Origin: Phycisphaerales bacterium
GTDB taxonomy: Bacteria; Planctomycetota; Phycisphaerae; Phycisphaerales; UBA1924
Direction of reading: 5' to 3'
NCBI GenBank assembly: GCA_016763115.1
Contig: JAESUL010000037.1
Location: forward strand, 1 to 12,176
Length of the DNA: 12,176 nucleotides
Positions 7,511 to 12,176 of the stretch are shown here, piece after piece. The notes beneath the pieces are model-generated. The model worked only from the letters and a program-made list of their open reading frames with translations. It was not told where the DNA came from and searched no databases. Positions within the stretch are counted from its first letter, which is position 1. The number at the start of each line of letters is the position of its first letter. The position numbers were made by a program, and so were the translations under genes.

Positions 7511-8226
7511 GACTGATTGGCTCCCGGCTGCGGCGAGGCTGCTTCGAGCGGAGCGATCAACTCGTCGATAGTCTCGCCGATTTCTGTCGTCAGATGGTCA
7601 ATCCGGTTGCGGAGGTAGGTGTACATCGCGGTCGCGGGGATGGCGACGATCAATCCGAGAACCGTTGTAATCAACGCTTGTGAAATGCTCCCCGCCAGTT
7701 GGTCCGGGCGCGCCGGGCCGTCGGTAAGGGTGATCGCGTCGAACGCCCCGACCATACCGACCACGGTGCCGAGCAATCCGAGCATCGGCGCGACCGATGC
7801 GATGAGCCCGATCCCGTCGGTCATCCGGTACATCCGATCGACCTCGAGTTGCCCCATTTCCTCGACTGTTGAACGCAGTTCGAGCATGCCGAACTGCGAT
7901 CGAGAGGCCCGGCGGAGCCCGCCCCCGAGCACCTTTGAAACAAAGCTGGGCGATTCAGATTCTTTGCATCTTTGAATCGCGAGATCGATCTCCTTATCAA
8001 GCAACAATGCCCGGATATCCTCGATCAACTCGGGTGGGGCAAGCCGATCGCGTCGGATGCGGAAGAGTTGGGTCGCCACCATGCCCATCGCTGCAAGCGA
8101 GATCAGGATGATGATCATCCCGATCGGCCCGCCGTCGCCGATGTATTCGAGCAGTGAGCGATGAACCTCCGTTTCTTGCGCAAGGACCAGGGTTGCAGGC
8201 GAGTTGAAAAATGACCATCCATCCAT
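7507..8226 (-). CDS. exbB: ExbB/TolQ/MotA-family proton channel protein (239 aa)
   Basis: The protein has three predicted TM helices at about 33-56, 137-163 and 181-205, the normal ExbB/TolQ topology. A cytoplasmic domain of about 80 residues lies between the first two. Signature segments are SVAPMLGLLGTVVGMVGAF at 144-162, with Thr154, and QALITTVLGLIVAIPATA at 183-200, with Thr188 aligning with ExbB Thr181 of E. coli. The position of E. coli Glu176 is Gln183 here. The N-terminal ~25 residues include LVLAQET, which could be the end of a signal-like segment. ATG 8226 has AAAGGA upstream and lies 11 nt after the previous stop; its own stop overlaps the GTG of ExbD-1. ExbB with two ExbD and no TonB or TolA nearby implies that the energised partner is another operon product, most plausibly the VWA protein. 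Confidence 0.94.
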   Translation of the reverse strand: MDGWSFFNSPATLVLAQETEVHRSLLEYIGDGGPIGMIIILISLAAMGMVATQLFRIRRDRLAPPELIEDIRALLLDKEIDLAIQRCKESESPSFVSKVLGGGLRRASRSQFGMLELRSTVEEMGQLEVDRMYRMTDGIGLIASVAPMLGLLGTVVGMVGAFDAITLTDGPARPDQLAGSISQALITTVLGLIVAIPATAMYTYLRNRIDHLTTEIGETIDELIAPLEAASPQPGANQS

Positions 8227-8237
8227 TCTAAAATCCT

Positions 8238-9293
8238 TTACCGTGTAGGTTCGGGTTGTTGATTCTCTGTGCTTGGTTCAATGAGTGCGCTCATCTCTAA
8301 TGTATCGGCCTGGGCGGTGCGCCCGGTTGTTCGGAGGTACTGAGCCCCGAGTTGTGACGCAAGCACCACAACCGAACTTGGTGTATCGCGGCTCGCCACG
8401 ACCACCGCGATGCATTCAAGCACCCCTCGCTCACGATCCTCGTTCTCATCTTCACGCATCAATGACACACCAATCGCAAGCCGAGCCCATGATTCCATCC
8501 AGCCCTCGCTCCCAGAGCGGATACCCCTGCGGAGTGATTCTCGCTTGGCTTTTCGTTTGGTCGCATCCATCAGAAGCTGGCATGATACCAGGTCGTGGAC
8601 AAATCGCAGCCCGGTCTCACGATTCCCGAACGCGCGTATCCGCTTTGAAAGATCCTCGATTTGCGTATCGACCGGAGCACTCATCTCTTGCATTGCTGCC
8701 AACTTATACAACTCAAGGAGAATCAGTTCACGCTCGTTGGTGATCGCCGTCGCGGCTGCAGACAAATCAAGTGCTTGTGGGTGATCGAACACAGGAACGA
8801 TGCCCGGATGCAACCCAGATTTGGGATCAATCCCAGACCCCTCTGATAGGAACCCGTGATCCTCTTGCTCCAGCACCCCAAGCCACCCCGTGATTGCCAT
8901 CGCAACATCCGCCGTGCCCAGCGCATACTCCATAATGCCAAGGGCGATGTCGGCTCGTTGTTGAGAATGAACCGGGTGCAGACGCTGATCGAGTTGCAAG
9001 TAAAGCGGACCGGCTGAAACAGGGTCGCCACGCAGCCGACGATCGCGTGCTCGCCGTGTTGTTTCAGCGATCTCTTTGTATTTCAAGGCATCGCCCGTCC
9101 AGCCCTCGGGCAACGAGCGGACATCATACCAAGGGATCACCACCGGGATGATTTCACCAACCGGGCGAACGATGACGCCATGATCGCTCAACGCAATATC
9201 CTCGCCATCAAGCGGAATCGTTGAGGACCATCGGTACACCTCGCCGTCGAGCACGATGCCAATCACCAACGCTATCCAGAAGAGAACAATCAT
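8238..9293 (-). CDS. Envelope protein of unknown function with N-terminal hydrophobic anchor (351 aa)
   Basis: The first ~15 residues (MIVLFWIALVIGIVL) are hydrophobic without a basic n-region, so this is either an atypical signal peptide or a membrane anchor. Next comes a short beta-rich segment, with LSDHGVIVRPVGEIIPVVIP and WYDVRSL at about 36-61. It resembles the small SH3-like beta domains common near the N-terminus of planctomycete exported proteins. From about 75 on the protein is helical (KYKEIAETTRRARDRRL, LILLELYKLAAMQEM), probably a TPR-like solenoid, ending in a Pro-, Glu- and Gln-rich tail. No catalytic motif is visible. ATG 9293 overlaps the VWA stop as ATGA, and the gene ends 11 nt before exbB. 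Its position between the VWA and ExbB genes suggests a periplasmic component of the same machine; the exact role is unknown. Confidence 0.75.
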   Translation of the reverse strand: MIVLFWIALVIGIVLDGEVYRWSSTIPLDGEDIALSDHGVIVRPVGEIIPVVIPWYDVRSLPEGWTGDALKYKEIAETTRRARDRRLRGDPVSAGPLYLQLDQRLHPVHSQQRADIALGIMEYALGTADVAMAITGWLGVLEQEDHGFLSEGSGIDPKSGLHPGIVPVFDHPQALDLSAAATAITNERELILLELYKLAAMQEMSAPVDTQIEDLSKRIRAFGNRETGLRFVHDLVSCQLLMDATKRKAKRESLRRGIRSGSEGWMESWARLAIGVSLMREDENEDRERGVLECIAVVVASRDTPSSVVVLASQLGAQYLRTTGRTAQADTLEMSALIEPSTENQQPEPTR

Positions 9294-10279
9294 GGTTTGC
9301 CCTCGCGGATATGGGTGAACCGCCCGCCGGAGGTTCTCGCGATGGTCCGCATGACCTTGATCACGCGCTTGGTATTCTCGGGCGAACCACCCGGATTTCC
9401 AAAGAGGATGCAGTGGATCGGCACACGCTTGCCCCGGTTGAGCGATTTAATCCGTTCACTGACCCGGTCAGATTCCACAAACTCGCCATCGGTCATCAGA
9501 TAGATCGCGTCGGGCGGCGGCTTGAGCGTAAAGACCCGGTCCATCGCCGTATTGGGATGCGTCGCACCACTTGGATCAATCATAAAAAGGGCCACTCTCG
9601 CCGATAGTTTGTTCGGCTGTGTCGCTTTGATCCAATCACCTGTTCCAAACAACGAAACGGACGACCCAGAATACAACTCCACGGTAAACTCTGCGCCCGT
9701 ATCGAGCCCCGTGATCGAGCGGATCAACTCCGCGCGTGTCATTTCCCATCTTGTCTGTTCGCCCGAACTGGTCAGCGAGTTCATCGATCCGGATCGGTCA
9801 ACAATGTAGGCGAACCGAGACCCCGCCGCCTCGAGCCCAAAGAAACTCGCCCCATTCCCCGAACCCGCACCCGCGCTACCAACACTCGGATCAACCCCGC
9901 TCAACGATCCACCCGCCGGCGTCAGGCTCGGCGCGATCGTATCGGCCAGATCGGACACCGAAAGATCAGTATTGACATCGGCGAGCAAATCAAAGTCGGT
10001 CACCGTTTCCATCGGGGAGATATCCGTCTCCACCGAAGAGACATCAATCGCCTTGGCGGTCATCGCGGCGAGGTCTTCGCTCGTTAAAATGGCAAACTCG
10101 ACACCCTCGCCTGCTTGACCGCCCGCATCGCCGAAGTTGAACTGCACATTCAAGAACGCCGCAATGAGAAGAAGGACCAGATGAATCCCGATCGAGACCG
10201 CTATTCCTGCAAGTGTTGCTTTTTCGAGCCACCGACGAGAGCGACGCCGAATCTGTAGCGTTTCATGGGCAACCGGCAT
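9290..10279 (-). CDS. VWA-domain protein with TonB/TolA-like SxxxH membrane anchor (329 aa)
   Basis: A basic cytosolic start (RRRSRRW) is followed by one TM helix at about 23-44 containing SIGIH, that is Ser29-x3-His33. This is the Ser/His signature of the TonB and TolA anchors that contact ExbB/ExbD or TolQ/TolR. A linker of about 100 residues, rich in Asp, Ser, Gly and Thr, then leads to a VWA domain at about 145-325. The metal-ion-dependent adhesion site looks complete: DRSGS (Asp161, Ser163, Ser165), Thr240 in GATHPNT, and Asp264 in MTDGE. It therefore likely binds Mg2+ and a protein ligand in the periplasm. It is the first gene of the operon and overlaps the next gene by ATGA. The start is uncertain: ATG 10279 has no ribosome binding site, while TTG 10297 (335 aa) has only a weak GGAA. 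A generic VWA anchor with a chance SxxxH is the alternative. Confidence 0.88.
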   Translation of the reverse strand: MPVAHETLQIRRRSRRWLEKATLAGIAVSIGIHLVLLLIAAFLNVQFNFGDAGGQAGEGVEFAILTSEDLAAMTAKAIDVSSVETDISPMETVTDFDLLADVNTDLSVSDLADTIAPSLTPAGGSLSGVDPSVGSAGAGSGNGASFFGLEAAGSRFAYIVDRSGSMNSLTSSGEQTRWEMTRAELIRSITGLDTGAEFTVELYSGSSVSLFGTGDWIKATQPNKLSARVALFMIDPSGATHPNTAMDRVFTLKPPPDAIYLMTDGEFVESDRVSERIKSLNRGKRVPIHCILFGNPGGSPENTKRVIKVMRTIARTSGGRFTHIREGKP

Positions 10280-10285
10280 TTGGGG

Positions 10286-10323
10286 GGTGGTGGTCAAGGG
10301 TGTGTTCCGGGGAGGTGGTGGTC
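10286..10323. repeat. Two direct copies of a 10-bp motif at the start of the VWA operon
   Basis: GGTGGTGGTC occurs at 10286-10295 and again at 10314-10323 (GACCACCACC on the minus strand), 28 bp apart from start to start. One copy lies between the candidate TTG 10297 and ATG 10279 starts; the other abuts the first stem-loop. They could be a tandem operator or untranslated leader element. If ATG 10279 is the true start, both copies are outside the coding sequence. Confidence 0.3.
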
Positions 10324-10338
10324 GATAGTTCTATCGAC
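10321..10338. repeat. Palindrome in the divergent intergenic region
   Basis: GTCGATAG TT CTATCGAC has perfect 8-bp arms around a 2-nt centre. With such a tight centre it is better read as a dimeric-protein operator than as an RNA hairpin. It lies about 40 bp upstream of the VWA start and on the far side of the pyrH promoter, so control of the VWA operon is the more natural guess. Confidence 0.45.
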
Positions 10339-10343
10339 ATTTG

Positions 10344-10364
10344 CCCTCTGGTCTGTCCAGAGGG
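10344..10364. repeat. Stem-loop in the divergent intergenic region
   Basis: CCCTCTGG (10344-10351) and CCAGAGGG (10357-10364) are perfect 8-bp arms around a TCTGT loop. It starts 5 bp after the preceding palindrome. There is no U-tract on either strand, so an intrinsic terminator is unlikely; an operator or leader hairpin is possible. Five further complementary bases with a TTCG loop (10377-10390) form a third, weaker stem directly beyond it. Confidence 0.45.
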
Positions 10365-10438
10365 TGCCGGGTCCCCTTGGATTCGTCCAAAGTACCCGAA
10401 TGGTTCGCCGCGCGGGCACAATGTGGTGCAAAAAATGG

Positions 10439-10467
10439 TTGACCGCGTGCCTCCAAGGGTGTTCAAT
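10439..10467 (+). promoter_or_regulatory. Candidate sigma70-type promoter for pyrH
   Basis: TTGACC (10439-10444, 5 of 6 matches to the -35 consensus) is followed after exactly 17 bp by TTCAAT (10462-10467, 4 of 6 matches to the -10 consensus). Transcription would start near 10474 and give a leader of about 40 nt. GAGGAG at 10498-10503 then precedes ATG 10514 by 10 nt. Confidence 0.5.
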
Positions 10468-10513
10468 AACCCGTCTTGGCATCCATTCACAATCGGCGAG
10501 GAGAATCTACCCG

Positions 10514-11254
10514 ATGAGCACCGAAAAACCCCGCCGACCACGCCCCCACCGGGTCCTCTTGAAACTCTCAGGCGAATCGTTCTGTGCTGCCAATGGGTTC
10601 GGGATTGATACCCATGAACTCGGCTTGATCGCCTCGGAGGTTCTCGATGCGACCAAAGCCGGGGCAGAGGTCGCCGTCGTCGTCGGGGGGGGCAACATCA
10701 TCCGCGGGGCCGAACTCGCCAAATCCGGCGACATCCAGCAAGCCACCGCGGACTACATGGGCATGCTCGGCACCGTGATGAACGCCGTCGCCCTCAAAGA
10801 AAAACTCGATTCCATCGGGATCGACACCCGCGTGATGTCGGCCCTTGATATTCAAGCAGTCGCCGAGCCGTTTATCCGAGGCAGGGCACTGCGCCACCTC
10901 GCCAAAGGACGAGTCGTGATTCTTGCTGCGGGAACAGGAAACCCGTTCTTCACAACCGACACCTGTGCCGCCCTGCGTGCGACTGAACTGGACTGTGATG
11001 TCTTGCTCAAAGCGACCAAGGTCGATGGCGTCTACACCGCCGATCCCCACAAAGACCCCACCGCGACCAGATACGAGGAACTGACCTTCACCGAAGCGAT
11101 CGAGAAACAACTCGGGGTCATGGATCTCACCGCCTTGGCCATGTGCCAGCAACAGAAAATCCCGGTCATTGTCTTCGATTTCAAGCAATCGGGCAATATC
11201 CGCAAGGTCATCGAAGGCGAGCCCATCGGCACCCTCCTCCGCACCAAAGACTGA
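10514..11254 (+). CDS. pyrH: Uridylate kinase (UMP kinase)
   Basis: PyrH phosphorylates UMP to UDP using ATP in the cytosol, an essential pyrimidine nucleotide step; bacterial enzymes are hexamers of the amino-acid kinase fold. Visible family motifs: VLLKLSGESF at 14-23 (phosphate-binding Lys17), VVVGGGNIIRG at 55-65, ATADYMGMLGTVMNA at 77-91 with Asp80 as the UMP-contacting aspartate, LAAGTGNPFFTTDTCAALRA at 137-156, and KATKVDGVYTADP at 166-178. The length of 246 aa is normal for the family. A longer in-frame start upstream (from 10265) would run through the stem-loop region and lacks similarity; ATG 10514 has GAGGAG upstream and fits the family's N-terminus. frr follows 71 bp downstream, the usual partner, whereas rpsB and tsf, which often precede pyrH, are absent. 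The gene is divergent from the VWA operon. Confidence 0.97.
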   Translation: MSTEKPRRPRPHRVLLKLSGESFCAANGFGIDTHELGLIASEVLDATKAGAEVAVVVGGGNIIRGAELAKSGDIQQATADYMGMLGTVMNAVALKEKLDSIGIDTRVMSALDIQAVAEPFIRGRALRHLAKGRVVILAAGTGNPFFTTDTCAALRATELDCDVLLKATKVDGVYTADPHKDPTATRYEELTFTEAIEKQLGVMDLTALAMCQQQKIPVIVFDFKQSGNIRKVIEGEPIGTLLRTKD

Positions 11255-11279
11255 CCCGCCTACAGCACCCGGATATACT
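11251..11279 (+). promoter_or_regulatory. Candidate internal promoter for frr
   Basis: CTGACC (11251-11256, overlapping the pyrH stop codon) and TATACT (11274-11279, 5 of 6 matches to the -10 consensus) are spaced by 17 bp in the pyrH-frr gap. It could give frr extra expression independent of pyrH. The -35 match is only 4 of 6, so this is tentative. Confidence 0.4.
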
Positions 11280-11325
11280 CCAACTAGACTGAATCACGCC
11301 ACCATACGCAAGAAGAGATACACCG

Positions 11326-11898
11326 ATGAGTACCGACCCAAAGACCATTTTACACGAAACCGAAGCCGGCATGACCAAGGCCATTGACTACCTCTCTCAC
11401 GAGTTGCAGGGAATCCGTGCGGGGCGTGCATCGCCGGCGATGGTCGAGTATGTCAAGGTCGATTACTACGGGTCACCAACAGACCTCAAAAGCCTCGCCG
11501 TGATCTCGTCACCCGAAGCCAGCACACTGGTGATCAAGCCCTTCGATGTTTCTTCCCTCCAAGCAATCAAGCAAGGAATCGAAGAAGCCAACCTCGGCGT
11601 CAACCCGCAGATCGAGGACAAGCACATCCGCCTCACGATCCCTTCACTCTCAGGCGATCGACGCAAGCAACTCGTCGCCCAGGCCAAGAAGGTCGGAGAA
11701 GAGCAGAAGGTTGTGATGCGCAACGCTCGGCGCGACGGCAACAAGCACGCCGACACCCTCGCCAAGCAGGACGGCACCCACTATTCCGAAGATCAGATCA
11801 GCACACTCAAGGACGATATCCAGGACCTGCTCAAAAAATACGAAGGCAAGATCGAAACGATGCTCAAAAAGAAGAGCGACGACATCCTCACCGCCTAA
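11326..11898 (+). CDS. frr: Ribosome recycling factor
   Basis: RRF, together with EF-G, splits the post-termination ribosome into subunits in the cytosol. The 190-aa length fits the family (about 185 aa). Family segments are visible in order: the first domain I helix with LQGIRAGRASPAMVE at about 27-41, domain II with LAVISSPEASTLVIKPFD at 57-74, the hinge and strand with IRLTIPSLSGDRRKQLV at 101-117, and the long C-terminal helices with AKKVGEEQKVVMRNARRD at 120-137. The RRK and RNARRD arginines are those that contact 23S rRNA in known RRF complexes. The domain II/hinge text differs slightly from the common LPPLTEERR form (SGDRR here), which is tolerable variation. AAGAG lies about 9 nt before ATG 11326. 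It follows pyrH by 71 bp and is closed by a strong terminator, so pyrH-frr forms a two-gene unit. Confidence 0.97.
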   Translation: MSTDPKTILHETEAGMTKAIDYLSHELQGIRAGRASPAMVEYVKVDYYGSPTDLKSLAVISSPEASTLVIKPFDVSSLQAIKQGIEEANLGVNPQIEDKHIRLTIPSLSGDRRKQLVAQAKKVGEEQKVVMRNARRDGNKHADTLAKQDGTHYSEDQISTLKDDIQDLLKKYEGKIETMLKKKSDDILTA

Positions 11899-11921
11899 TC
11901 ACTCGGCAATCAATCCATATA

Positions 11922-11947
11922 AAAAAACGCCCTGATGGGCGTTTTTT
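11922..11947. terminator. Bidirectional intrinsic terminator between frr and the right-edge gene
   Basis: AAAAAACGCCC, loop TGAT, GGGCGTTTTTT forms an 11-bp perfect stem whose arms supply a U-tract on either strand. It lies 24 nt after the frr stop and 21 nt before the stop of the minus-strand gene at the right edge, so it probably terminates both convergent transcripts. Confidence 0.92.
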
Positions 11948-11968
11948 ATTCGATAGGTGAACCCTGGA

Positions 11969-12176
11969 TCAGCGGATGATCAAGGCATTGGGGCTGATCA
12001 GCAGCACCGATTCGTCGCGGAGCAACGCCAGCCCATTGAGCGTCTCGACGACGCTCTCGTACCGGCGATCGCCGAGCAATGAACGCAGTGTCATCTCGAG
12101 TTGGGCGTTGCCGATGCTCATGCCCGGAGCTTGGAGGAACCCGCCGAGCATGTTGCCGATGGTGTCCTCGAAGCTT
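11969..12176 (-). CDS. C-terminal end of an unidentified protein (5' end outside the window)
   Basis: The minus-strand frame is open from the right edge to a TGA at 11971-11969, giving the last 68 residues. The internal ATG at 12151 has no ribosome binding site and the frame continues upstream (SFEDTIGN before it), so the gene is truncated by the window. The piece reads as Gly- and Leu-rich (MLGGFLQAPG), then an amphipathic segment (AQLEMTLRSLLGDRRYES), then VVETLNGLALLRDESVLLIS and a hydrophobic end, LIIR. It is probably a folded alpha/beta C-terminus. I do not recognise the family. It converges with frr and shares the terminator at 11922-11947. Confidence 0.6.
   Translation of the reverse strand, partial: SFEDTIGNMLGGFLQAPGMSIGNAQLEMTLRSLLGDRRYESVVETLNGLALLRDESVLLISPNALIIR

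Noticed and set aside
7073..8226. Zorya-type anti-phage system (ZorA/ZorB motor)
   Set aside because: ExbB here lacks the long cytosolic tail of ZorA, the partner proteins are ExbD and not peptidoglycan-binding ZorB, and no ZorC, ZorD or ZorE gene is present.
9290..10279. Bat/MoxR-type VWA operon (aerotolerance-like)
   Set aside because: No MoxR ATPase, DUF58 or BatD/BatE gene is present, and the VWA protein has an N-terminal TonB-like anchor instead of flanking TM helices.
10265..10513. N-terminal extension of pyrH to an upstream in-frame start
   Set aside because: It would be about 80 residues of Gly/Trp/Arg-rich sequence translated from the stem-loop and promoter region, and PyrH proteins do not carry it.
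10568..11188. Long open frame antisense to pyrH (206 codons)
   Set aside because: It mirrors pyrH, which has all family motifs; the antisense product shows no recognisable motif and no ribosome binding site. It is a codon-bias shadow.
1..12176. HindIII sites (AAGCTT) at 4-9 and at the last six bases
   Set aside because: This may reflect how the fragment was delimited or be chance; it is not evidence of a biological boundary.
1..12176. CRISPR arrays, tRNA or rRNA genes, insertion sequences, phage genes
   Set aside because: None were seen on reading both strands: no regularly spaced repeats, no transposase-like product and no RNA gene.

Overview
The window looks like chromosomal DNA of a Planctomycetota bacterium, most likely class Phycisphaerae. 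I base this on overall gene style and content: one ExbB followed by two ExbD paralogues, a membrane-anchored von Willebrand A (VWA) protein, a stand-alone MetG-type tRNA-binding domain, and several large envelope proteins of a type I associate with this group. That placement is inference, since no rRNA or other phylogenetic marker was searched. I saw no tRNA, rRNA, CRISPR array, transposase or phage gene.

Layout. Left edge: the 3' end of a plus-strand gene (coiled-coil tail, unknown function) converges on the end of a long minus-strand gene cluster. The cluster starts near 10.28 kb and runs leftward to 257. In transcription order it encodes: a VWA protein with a TonB/TolA-like membrane anchor; a 351-aa envelope protein; ExbB; ExbD-1; ExbD-2; an 859-aa exported helical-repeat protein; an 845-aa bitopic protein with a degenerate J-like cytosolic domain; a 279-aa exported protein with two conserved-looking cysteines; and the small tRNA-binding protein. 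Junctions among the first eight genes are overlaps of 4, 4, 4, 11, 8 and 4 nt plus one 11-nt gap, so they are almost certainly one translationally coupled operon. The ninth gene follows after 57 nt and has its own strong ribosome binding site.

Right part: a 234-bp divergent region with three short stem-loops and a good sigma70-type promoter leads to pyrH (UMP kinase) and frr (ribosome recycling factor) on the plus strand. They end in a textbook bidirectional terminator, followed by the 3' end of a convergent minus-strand gene of unknown function that runs off the window.

How it may work: ExbB and the two ExbD proteins form a proton-motive-force motor in the inner membrane. No TonB, TolA, TolB or Pal is present. 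The VWA protein carries the SxxxH transmembrane signature used by TonB and TolA to engage ExbB/ExbD and ends in an apparently intact metal-ion-dependent adhesion site. My main hypothesis is that it is the energy transducer of an unusual Ton/Tol-like envelope machine, with the co-encoded exported helical proteins as partners. The function of the machine cannot be read from the sequence.
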